Source: Rhizobacter sp.
Lineage (GTDB): Bacteria; Pseudomonadota; Gammaproteobacteria; Burkholderiales; Burkholderiaceae_C
Reading direction: 5' to 3'
Length of the DNA: 9,871 nt
NCBI GenBank assembly: GCA_025359585.1
Contig: JANYFX010000702.1
Span: 1 to 9,871 of the forward strand
The position numbers and the translations under genes were made by a program. The notes under the pieces are model-generated. The model ran no database searches. It was not told the DNA's origin and worked only from the letters and a program-made list of their open reading frames with translations. Below, one piece after another: positions 1-5,968 of the stretch; positions within the stretch are counted from its first letter, which is position 1, and every line of letters begins with the position of its first letter.

Positions 1-981
1 GGCGATCGTCTTCACGCGCAACGCCAGGAACATGCCCTGCGCGTCCATCGCCAACTCGACTTTCGTGACGTGATCACGCCCGTGCGCGTCAGTCAGGAAG
101 GATTCACTGCGCTCGGCCGTCCACTTGATCGGCCGTCCGACGCGCTTGCTGGCCCAGACCAGCGCGGTTTCTTCGGCGTAGAGAAAAATCTTCGAGCCGA
201 ACCCACCGCCCACGTCAGGCGCAATCACGCGCACTTTCGACTCCGGCAGGCCGAGCACGAAAGCGCACATCAGCAGGCGCTCGACGTGCGGGTTCTGGTT
301 CGCCACGTAGAGCGTGTAGCTCTGGTCGTGTTTGGTGTAGCTCGCGTTGGCAGCGCGCGGCTCCATCGCGTTCGGGATCAGGCGGTTGTTGACGAGGTCG
401 AGCGTGCTCACGTGGGCGGCCGTCTTGAACGCAGCATCGACCGCGTCCTTGCTGCCGTGGCCCCAGTCGTAGCAGACGTTGTTGGCCACGTCGTCGTGCA
501 CCGAGCCGGCATGGCCTTCGGCCTTCGTGATGTCGATCACCGCCGGCAGCTCTTCGTAGTCGACCTCGATCAGCTCGGCCGCGTCTTTCGCCTGCGTCAG
601 CGTTTCGGCGACGACGAGCGCGACCTGGTCGCCCACGTGGCGCACCTTGCCTTGCGCCAGCACCGGGTGCGCCGGCTCCTTCATCGGCGTGCCGTCCTTG
701 CTGTGAATCAGCCAGCCGCAGGGCAGGCCGCCGACCTTGGCTTCGGCCAGGTCGGTGCCGGTGAAGATCTGCACCACGCCGGGCGCCTTCTTCGCGGCGT
801 CGAGGTTGATGGACTTGATGCGTGCGTGCGCGTGCGGCGAGCGCAGGAAAGCAGCGTAGGTCTGGTGCGGCATCACCACGTCGTCGGTGTACTGGCCGGC
901 GCCGGTGAGGAAACGCTCGTCTTCACGGCGGCGCAGCGGTTGGCCGATGGGGCTCATCGGGGGAACGGACATGTCGGTCAT
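1..981 (-). CDS. Molybdopterin-binding large subunit of a CO dehydrogenase/xanthine dehydrogenase-family hydroxylase (3' end missing)
   Basis: This is the catalytic large subunit of a molybdenum hydroxylase, which oxidises its substrate with water at a Mo-pterin centre and passes electrons to the iron-sulfur subunit encoded just upstream. I translated 327 residues from the ATG at 981. The start MTDMSVPPMSPIGQPLRRRED leads into the usual N-terminal segment (RFLTGAGQYTDD, then LRSPHAHARI). The pterin-domain signature VGGGFGSK is at residues 257-264, preceded by NNRLIPNAMEPRA. The reading frame is open to base 1, so well over half of a roughly 780-residue family member is missing, including the active-site loop that separates true CO dehydrogenase (CoxL form I) from other hydroxylases. 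The substrate therefore cannot be named. A Shine-Dalgarno AAGGAG (993-988) overlaps the stop codon of the small-subunit gene, which indicates one operon with coupled translation. The FAD subunit, if present, must lie to the left. Confidence 0.93.
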   Translation of the reverse strand, partial: MTDMSVPPMSPIGQPLRRREDERFLTGAGQYTDDVVMPHQTYAAFLRSPHAHARIKSINLDAAKKAPGVVQIFTGTDLAEAKVGGLPCGWLIHSKDGTPMKEPAHPVLAQGKVRHVGDQVALVVAETLTQAKDAAELIEVDYEELPAVIDITKAEGHAGSVHDDVANNVCYDWGHGSKDAVDAAFKTAAHVSTLDLVNNRLIPNAMEPRAANASYTKHDQSYTLYVANQNPHVERLLMCAFVLGLPESKVRVIAPDVGGGFGSKIFLYAEETALVWASKRVGRPIKWTAERSESFLTDAHGRDHVTKVELAMDAQGMFLALRVKTIA

Positions 982-991
982 GGTGATCTCC

Positions 992-1468
992 TTAGGCCGA
1001 GGCCTTGGCGCCGGACTGGCAGAACTGGATCGACTTGACGATGTTCTGGTAGCCGGTGCAACGGCAGATGTTGCCGTCGAGCGCTTCGCGGATTTCCGCT
1101 TCGTTCGCGCCCGGGTTGTCCTTCAGCAATTGCACGCTCGACATCACCATGCCCGGCGTGCAGAAACCGCATTGCAGGCCGTGGCATTCGCGGAAGGCGG
1201 CCTGCATCGGGTGCATTGTTCCGTTTTGGCTCAGGCCTTCGATCGTGGTGATCTGCGCACCCTGCGCCTGCAGCGCGAGCATCGAGCACGACTTGACGGC
1301 GCGGCCGTTCATGTGAACCGTGCAGGCGCCGCATTGCGCGGTGTCGCAGCCCACGTGCGTGCCTGTGAGTTGCAGGTTTTCGCGGATCAGCTGCACGAGC
1401 AGGGTGCGCTGGTCGACGCTCACGTTGACGGCCTTGCCGTTGACGGTCAGAGAAATGGGAACGCTCAC
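992..1468 (-). CDS. [2Fe-2S] iron-sulfur small subunit of the molybdenum hydroxylase (CoxS type)
   Basis: This subunit carries two [2Fe-2S] clusters that move electrons from the Mo-pterin site of the large subunit toward FAD or another acceptor. The protein is 158 residues, the normal size for CoxS/CutS. The N-terminal plant-ferredoxin fold has cluster ligands C41, C46, C49 and C61 (GCDTAQCGAC, then KSC). The C-terminal helical domain has C100, C103, C135 and C137 (CGFCTPGM and ICRCTGYQNI). All eight cysteines are present, so the protein looks functional. I chose the GTG at 1468 because the reading frame is open further upstream without family similarity, homologues begin at this point, and GGAG (1478-1475) sits six bases before the GTG. 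The large-subunit gene follows after ten bases. No FAD-subunit gene is visible between them. Confidence 0.95.
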   Translation of the reverse strand: MSVPISLTVNGKAVNVSVDQRTLLVQLIRENLQLTGTHVGCDTAQCGACTVHMNGRAVKSCSMLALQAQGAQITTIEGLSQNGTMHPMQAAFRECHGLQCGFCTPGMVMSSVQLLKDNPGANEAEIREALDGNICRCTGYQNIVKSIQFCQSGAKASA

Positions 1469-1613
1469 GGGTGTCTCCTGTGAATGGCTGGAAAGGTCGC
1501 GCTTTGGCGCCGACGGTGAAGCCATTGTTCGAGCACACCCGTGCATCGCAAAGGACGGGCTTTCCCTAGTCGGAAACCCTGCTGCGCGCGGGGCCAGCCG
1601 CGCTGTCGCGCGC
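1469..1613 (-). promoter_or_regulatory. Gap between tupA and the hydroxylase genes, with an inverted repeat
   Basis: This 145-base gap separates the tupA stop from the small-subunit GTG. It contains an inverted repeat with arms at 1557-1565 (GGGCTTTCC) and 1572-1579 (GGAAACCC), one bulged base and a six-base loop. The arms have no T-run after them on the minus strand, so this looks more like a protein-binding site than a terminator. A GC-only stem (CGCGC/GCGCG) lies just after the tupA stop, also without a T-run. The gap is long enough to hold a separate promoter for the hydroxylase genes, but I see no convincing -35/-10 pair. Confidence 0.35.
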
Positions 1614-2459
1614 TCAGGGTCTGGCGTTCGGAAAGAACAGCTGCTCGCCACCGATCTTGTAGCTGGCGACGGTGGCCTGGCCCGGTGCAGAGACCACCCA
1701 ATCGGCAAAAGCCTGCGCCAGCGCGGTCTTGGTGTGCGGGTGTTTGGCGGGGTTCACGACGATCACGCCGTACTGGTTGAACAAACGGGTGTCGCCCTCG
1801 ACCAGCACCGCCAGATTGGCGCGGTTCTTGAAGCTGAGCCAGGTGCCGCGGTCGGCCAGCACGTAGGCGTCGCTGCTCGACGCGATGTTCAGCGCCGGGC
1901 CCATGCCGCAGCCGCATTCCTTGTAGCCGGTGACCTTTCCGACGGGCGTCTCGACGCTGGCCGCTTTCCAGTAGCGCAGCTCGGCCGCGTGGGTGCCGCT
2001 CTTGTCGCCGCGCGAGATGAAACTCGCACTCGAAGCACCGAACTTCGCGAGTGCGGCGACGATGTCCTTGCCTTTGACGCCGGCCGGGTCGCTGGCCGGG
2101 CCGATCAGGATGAAATCGTTGTACATCACGTCCGTTCGTTTGAGGCCGAAGCCTTCGCCGACGAACTTTTCCTCGGCCGCCTTGTCGTGGACGAACAGAA
2201 CATCGGCATCGCCACGCCGGCCCATGTCGAGCGCCTGCCCAGTGCCGACGGCGACCACACGAACGTCGATGCCGGTGGCCGCCTTGAACGCCGGCAGCAG
2301 GTGCGGGAACAGGCCCGACTGCTCGGTGCTGGTGGTCGAGGCCATCACGATGAAACGCTCCTGTGCGGTTACCGGGGCGCCCATCGCGAGCAGGCCCGCC
2401 AGGCCGAGGCAGACCGCGGCGCGGCGCGAGATCGAGCGCAGATTCATTCCAATGTCCAA
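1614..2459 (-). CDS. tupA: Tungstate/molybdate ABC transporter substrate-binding protein (TupA family)
   Basis: This periplasmic protein captures the oxyanion for the TupBC transporter. Family signatures are in order (numbered from TTG 2459): ASTTSTEQSG (40-49), VGTGQAL (71-77), GDADVLFVHD (83-92), MYNDFILIGP (112-121), SRGDKSGTH (149-157), then ADRGTWL. The N-terminus is a Sec-type signal peptide with a basic SRR stretch, a hydrophobic core and a probable cleavage near residue 32. Length (281) fits the family. Two starts compete. TTG at 2459 has AAAGGAG (2473-2467) seven bases upstream. ATG at 2447 overlaps the tupC stop as ATGA, the same arrangement as tupB/tupC. I list the TTG because of its Shine-Dalgarno, but the ATG is nearly as likely. 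The family name is secure. Whether the true ligand is tungstate, molybdate or both cannot be read from sequence. Confidence 0.92.
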   Translation of the reverse strand: MDIGMNLRSISRRAAVCLGLAGLLAMGAPVTAQERFIVMASTTSTEQSGLFPHLLPAFKAATGIDVRVVAVGTGQALDMGRRGDADVLFVHDKAAEEKFVGEGFGLKRTDVMYNDFILIGPASDPAGVKGKDIVAALAKFGASSASFISRGDKSGTHAAELRYWKAASVETPVGKVTGYKECGCGMGPALNIASSSDAYVLADRGTWLSFKNRANLAVLVEGDTRLFNQYGVIVVNPAKHPHTKTALAQAFADWVVSAPGQATVASYKIGGEQLFFPNARP

Positions 2460-3166
2460 GTCAGTTCTCCTTTAAGAAACAGGTCGGCGCGCTCGTCGCT
2501 GCTGGCCCCGGCAACGCGGCTGAAAAAGCGGTCGGTCGGCAGGTCGACGCGGATCGCGCCCTGGTCGAGGTAGACCACGCGCGTGGCCAGGCGCTTGGCT
2601 TGCCCGAGGTTGTGGGTGCTCATCACAAGCGTCATGCCCTCGGCGGCGAAGCTCGCGAGCAAGGCCTCCACTTCCTTCTTCGCCGAAGGGTCGAGGCTCG
2701 CGGTGGGTTCGTCCAGAAACAGGATCTGCGGCCGCACGGCCCAGGCCCGCGCCAGCGCGAGCCGCTGCAGCTCGCCGCCCGACAAGGCGCGCGCCGGCCG
2801 GTCGCGCAGCGCGGTGAGGCCGACACGCTGCAAGGCCTGCACGGCGCGCGATGCACGCTCGGCGCGTGGCACCCGCGCCAGCCAGAGCGCGACGTGCAAG
2901 TTGTTGACGACCGACAGGCGCAGCATGAACGGGCGCTGGAACACCATCACCTGCGTCGCTGCGGCATCGAACACGTCGCGTGTGCCGTCGAAGGCCACCA
3001 GCCCGTGCAACAAACGCAGCAGCGTGGTCTTGCCCGAACCGTTGGCACCGATCAGCGCGATGAAGTCGCCACGGTTCAGTTCGAGGCCGACGCGGCGCAA
3101 GGCGCGCACCGGGCCGAACTGCACCGACACGTCGGTCAGGCGAAGCAGCGCCGCGTTACTGCTCAT
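2444..3166 (-). CDS. tupC: Tungstate/molybdate ABC transporter ATP-binding protein (TupC-like)
   Basis: This cytoplasmic ATPase powers oxyanion import through TupB. The 240 residues contain every ABC motif: Walker A GANGSGKT (40-47), Q-loop Q77 in VFQRP, signature LSGGELQRL (128-136), Walker B ILFLDEP (148-154) and switch H185 in STHN. The protein is a single short ABC domain without the C-terminal TOBE oxyanion-binding domain found in ModC, which suits a TupC. The ATG at 3166 overlaps the permease stop as ATGA, indicating translational coupling. The frame stays open upstream to 3769, but that part is antisense-like low-complexity sequence inside the permease gene and was left out. The 3' end overlaps the tupA start. 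Confidence 0.95.
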   Translation of the reverse strand: MSSNAALLRLTDVSVQFGPVRALRRVGLELNRGDFIALIGANGSGKTTLLRLLHGLVAFDGTRDVFDAAATQVMVFQRPFMLRLSVVNNLHVALWLARVPRAERASRAVQALQRVGLTALRDRPARALSGGELQRLALARAWAVRPQILFLDEPTASLDPSAKKEVEALLASFAAEGMTLVMSTHNLGQAKRLATRVVYLDQGAIRVDLPTDRFFSRVAGASSDERADLFLKGELTWTLE

Positions 3167-3888
3167 CGTGCCCCCGCCAAAGCCGAGCCGCGCCCGCGCT
3201 GCGCGAAGCCGATCAGCACGTTGATGAAACCGACCACGGCCAGCAACACGATGCCGAGCGCGAGCGCCAGCGCCAGGTCGCCCTTGCTGGTTTCGAGCGC
3301 GATCGAGGTCGTCATCACCCGCGTGATGCCGGCGATGTTGCCGCCGACGATCATCACCGCGCCGACTTCGGCGATGGCGCGGCCGAAAGCCGTGAGCAGC
3401 ACCGTGAGCACGGCCCAGCGGTCGTGCAGCAGCATCAGCAGCGCGCAGGTGAAGGCGCCGGCGCCCATCGAGCGCAGCTGGTCGCCACCGTCGCGCAGGC
3501 TGTCGCCGACGAGCTGGCGTGTGAGCGCGGCGACCAGCGGCACGACCAGGATGGTCTGCGCGATCACCATCGCGGCCGGCGTGAAAAGAATGCCCCAGCT
3601 GCCAAGCGGCCCGCTGCGCGACAGCAGCAAATAGACCACGAGGCCGACCACGACCGAGGGCAAGGCAAGCAAGGTGTTCAGCAGCGTGACCAGCGCACGG
3701 TGCCCCGGAAAACGCGCCACCGCGAGCCAGGCACCGCCGAGCAGACCGAAACCGGCGCCGAACAAACAAGCGCCGCCGCTGACGCCCAGCGACAGGGCCA
3801 CGGTGTGAACGAGAACGGCGTCGGCGGCAGAGATCAGGTCGAGGGCGGTGGCAAAACTCTGCGTGAAGTCATTCATCCCGGCGGGCAT
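3163..3888 (-). CDS. tupB: Tungstate/molybdate ABC transporter permease (TupB-like)
   Basis: This is the inner-membrane permease of the TupBCA importer. The 241 residues contain about five hydrophobic segments: near 25-55, 63-95, 102-125, 155-185 and 205-230. The stretch DSLRDGGDQLRSMGAG between membrane segments resembles the EAA-type coupling loop that contacts the ATPase. EVGAVMIVGGNI matches a conserved stretch of TupB/WtpB permeases. It is the first gene of the transporter unit and lies 56 bases from the divergent regulator. The start is uncertain: ATG 3888 and ATG 3876 (giving MNDF...) are both in frame and neither has a Shine-Dalgarno. The second resembles typical family N-termini. The order permease-ATPase-binding protein differs from the usual tupABC order. 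Confidence 0.92.
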   Translation of the reverse strand: MPAGMNDFTQSFATALDLISAADAVLVHTVALSLGVSGGACLFGAGFGLLGGAWLAVARFPGHRALVTLLNTLLALPSVVVGLVVYLLLSRSGPLGSWGILFTPAAMVIAQTILVVPLVAALTRQLVGDSLRDGGDQLRSMGAGAFTCALLMLLHDRWAVLTVLLTAFGRAIAEVGAVMIVGGNIAGITRVMTTSIALETSKGDLALALALGIVLLAVVGFINVLIGFAQRGRGSALAGAR

Positions 3889-3944
3889 CTTTCATACTGC
3901 GGGGATTCTCGACGCGCCATTGAACCCACGCGATATGAACACCT
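3889..3944. promoter_or_regulatory. Divergent control region of tupB and the ModE-like regulator, with an 11-base inverted repeat
   Basis: Only 56 bases separate the two divergent genes. The left arm TTCATACTGCG (3891-3901) and right arm CGCGATATGAA (3929-3939) pair at 9 of 11 positions across a 27-base spacer. Read outward, each arm is CGC, two purines, TATGAA. The symmetric placement fits an operator for the dimeric regulator encoded alongside. A competing reading is that the two TATGAA hexamers are divergent -10 elements. On the plus strand transcription would then begin at about the regulator ATG and give a leaderless mRNA. I find no good -35 partner at the right spacing for either direction. 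Confidence 0.55.
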
Positions 3945-5069
3945 ATGCATAAGGTCGAGCTGACCTACACGCTGGCTGGCGAGCGCAGCGCCGAGCCCGC
4001 CGCGGGCGCAGAACGTGACCTTCACCACCCGCTGATGGCGATTCTTTCGGCCGTGCATGCGAGCGGCTCGATCTCGGGCGCAGCGCGCCTGCTCGGCCTG
4101 TCGTACCGCCATGTCTGGGGCGAGCTCAAGCGCTGGGAAACCGAGCTCGGCCAGACGCTGGTGCTGTGGGCCAAGGGCCAGCCCGCCCTGCTCTCGCCTT
4201 TCGGCGAAAAGCTGCTGTGGGCCGAGCGCCGCGCGCTGGCCCGGCTGGCGCCGCAGATCGAGGCGCTGCGCAACGAGCTGGAGCGCGCGTTCTCGATCGC
4301 CTTCGACGACAGCGCCGGCGTGATCACGATGCACGCCAGCCACGACGAAGCGCTGCCGCGCCTGCGCGACTGGGTGGCGCAGCAGCACAAGCTGCAACTC
4401 GACATCCAGTTCACCGGCAGCGTCGACGCGCTCGCCGCGCTCGACGAAGGGCGTTGCCTGCTGGCCGGTTTTCATGCCTTGACCGACGCGCCAGCGCGCT
4501 CGCCGATGGCACGGGTCTACCGGCCACTGCTGCAGCCGGGGCGACACAAGCTGATCGGCTTCGCCACGCGCATGCAGGGACTGTTCGTGGCCAGCGGCAA
4601 CCCGCTCGCGATCCACACGCTCCGCGACCTGACCCGACCCGGGCTGCGCTTCGTCAACCGCCAGCGCGGCACCGGCACGCGCGTGGTGCTGGACCAGTTG
4701 CTGGCCGAAGCCCGCATCAGGTCACAGGACATCACAGACTTCGAACGCACCGAGCCGTCGCACCGCGCTGCCGCCGAGGCGGTGGCCAGCGGCAGCGCCG
4801 ACGTGGCCTTCGGCATCGAAGCGGCGGCGCGCGCCAAGGGCCTGGGCTTCGTCGCGCTGCGACAGGAGCGCTACTTTCTGGTCACGCTGGCCAGCCACCT
4901 GAACCACCCGCACCTGAAGACGCTGCTGGCGGCGCTTGCCACGCGGGAGTGGCAAGACACGCTGCAGGGCCTGGCCGGATATGCGGCCAGCCACAGCGGC
5001 GAAGTGCTGTCGCTGCGCAAGGTCTTCCCGTGGTGGAGCTACCGCACGCCGAAATCACATTCGCACTGA
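3945..5069 (+). CDS. ModE-type DNA-binding domain fused to a periplasmic-binding-protein-like domain; probable Mo/W-responsive regulator
   Basis: This is a one-component transcription regulator. Residues 1-75 form a ModE/LysR-type winged helix: an initial strand MHKVELTYTL, then SGSISGAARLLGLSYRHVWGE (about 40-60) as the helix-turn-helix. Residues of about 125-348 form a soluble binding-protein-like fold (PBP_like, Pfam PF12727) with the typical segments NRQRGTGTRVVLDQLL (238-253) and HRAAAEAVASGSADVAFGI (273-291). There is no signal peptide, so that domain acts in the cytoplasm and probably senses a ligand in place of the TOBE domains of classical ModE. Its position next to tupBCA suggests it controls that operon in response to tungstate, molybdate or a molybdopterin-related ligand. 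The ATG at 3945 has no Shine-Dalgarno but begins exactly where the ModE fold begins. It converges with the ankyrin gene, with a 14-base gap. Confidence 0.88.
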   Translation: MHKVELTYTLAGERSAEPAAGAERDLHHPLMAILSAVHASGSISGAARLLGLSYRHVWGELKRWETELGQTLVLWAKGQPALLSPFGEKLLWAERRALARLAPQIEALRNELERAFSIAFDDSAGVITMHASHDEALPRLRDWVAQQHKLQLDIQFTGSVDALAALDEGRCLLAGFHALTDAPARSPMARVYRPLLQPGRHKLIGFATRMQGLFVASGNPLAIHTLRDLTRPGLRFVNRQRGTGTRVVLDQLLAEARIRSQDITDFERTEPSHRAAAEAVASGSADVAFGIEAAARAKGLGFVALRQERYFLVTLASHLNHPHLKTLLAALATREWQDTLQGLAGYAASHSGEVLSLRKVFPWWSYRTPKSHSH

Positions 5070-5083
5070 CGCCAGCGCGCGAG

Positions 5084-5800
5084 TCAAGGCGCCGCCGGGA
5101 ACAGGGCAACGACGGCCGCATGGCCGGCATCGCGCGCGATCTCTCGCGCCGTCAGGCCGCGGTCGTCGCGCATCTCGGGGCGGGCGCCGCGCGCGAGCAG
5201 CAGCTTCACCGCCTCTGCATGGCCCTGGCCGGCCGACCACATCAGTGCGGTGAGCTGGTGCTCGTAGACCGCGTTGACATCGACCCCCGCCGTGAGCAGC
5301 GCGTCGAGCGCTGCGGCGTGGCCCTGGCCCGCGGCGTATACTGCGGCGGGTTTGTTCATGCGGTCGGTGGGCTCGGTTTTCGCGCCGGCCTCCAGCAAGC
5401 GCTTGACCACGTCGGCCGCGCCCTGGTAGCTCGCGGCCATCAGCGGCGTGACCCGTTCGAGCGACGCGGTGTTGACATCGGCACCGGCCTTCAGCAGCGC
5501 CGACGCCATACCTAGGTTGCCACGCTCGGCCGCGATCAGCAGGGCCGTCTTGCCGAGCCGGTTGCGCGACTCGGGCACCGCGCCTTGCGCGAGGGCCCGC
5601 TCGACCGCGGCCAGGTCGTTCTGGCGCGCGCCCACGAGCAACTGCGCGTTCAGGTTCGGGTTGCTCGGCGCCTGGGCCCAGGCCACGGTGTTCAAGCCAG
5701 CGAACATGGTGGCGCCAGCCAGCGCCGACACGAACCACCGCCGCGAGCGACTCGCCTCGCGGATCGGCTCTGCCACTGCGGGCAAGACTGGGGTGTTCAT
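5084..5800 (-). CDS. Exported ankyrin-repeat protein
   Basis: This 238-residue protein has five to six ankyrin repeats spanning about residues 50-238. Recognisable repeat cores are GKTALLIAAERGNLGMASALLKAG, TPLMAASYQGAADVVKRLLEAG and TALMWSAGQGHAEAVKLLLARG, so the fold is certain. The N-terminus has S19-R20-R21-W22-F23-V24, close to the twin-arginine consensus, then a moderately hydrophobic stretch and a cleavage-like AWAQA at 40-44. It is therefore probably exported folded to the periplasm, where the divergent PQQ dehydrogenase and cytochrome also act. Ankyrin repeats bind proteins; a role as assembly factor or partner for the dehydrogenase is an inference from position alone. I chose ATG 5800 because it places the signal peptide normally. 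The frame extends upstream to 5941 without similarity. No Shine-Dalgarno is evident. Confidence 0.88.
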   Translation of the reverse strand: MNTPVLPAVAEPIREASRSRRWFVSALAGATMFAGLNTVAWAQAPSNPNLNAQLLVGARQNDLAAVERALAQGAVPESRNRLGKTALLIAAERGNLGMASALLKAGADVNTASLERVTPLMAASYQGAADVVKRLLEAGAKTEPTDRMNKPAAVYAAGQGHAAALDALLTAGVDVNAVYEHQLTALMWSAGQGHAEAVKLLLARGARPEMRDDRGLTAREIARDAGHAAVVALFPAAP

Positions 5801-5968
5801 TTGAGTCGAATGTGAGTACGCTTGATCCCGAGGATACGCGCGCGCCGACCCTTTCGCAGCACCCACCACGGCCGTCTGCGAAGAGCCGATCCCTCCACGT
5901 TGCCTCACCGGCTCTGGTTCATTCCAGTGCCGTACACCCAAGCAACGAAAACACCTCAGGAGACTCGA
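5801..5968. promoter_or_regulatory. Divergent intergenic region between the ankyrin gene and the PQQ dehydrogenase gene
   Basis: This 168-base gap must hold promoters for both genes. An inverted repeat AGAGCCG (5882-5888) / CGGCTCT (5909-5915) with a 20-base spacer lies about 55 bases upstream of the dehydrogenase ATG and could be an operator or a leader hairpin. A TATCCT on the minus strand (5837-5832) is a possible -10 for the ankyrin gene but lacks a clear -35. AGGAGA (5958-5963) is the Shine-Dalgarno of the dehydrogenase. I see no convincing sigma-70 or sigma-54 promoter. Confidence 0.35.

Noticed and set aside
70..1038. Long plus-strand open frame opposite the hydroxylase large subunit
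   Set aside because: It is the antisense shadow of a clearly conserved protein; its translation is Arg/Val/His-rich with no family resemblance, as expected in GC-rich DNA.
1585..1613. Terminator after tupA
   Set aside because: The stem is a short GC-only repeat without a T-tract on the minus strand.
1469..1708. N-terminal extension of the iron-sulfur subunit
   Set aside because: The extra residues lack similarity and run into tupA; the GTG at 1468 has a good Shine-Dalgarno and gives the normal length.
3167..3769. N-terminal extension of the TupC ATPase frame
   Set aside because: It lies wholly inside tupB in another frame; the ATGA overlap at 3166 gives a normal ABC start.
3935..3952. Five-codon open frame (MNTYA) overlapping the regulator start
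   Set aside because: Too short, no Shine-Dalgarno; probably chance, though it could be a leader peptide.
3945..5069. Classical LysR regulator or full ModE for the regulator gene
   Set aside because: The winged helix starts with a ModE-like strand, and the C-terminal motifs fit the PBP_like domain rather than a LysR effector domain or TOBE domains.
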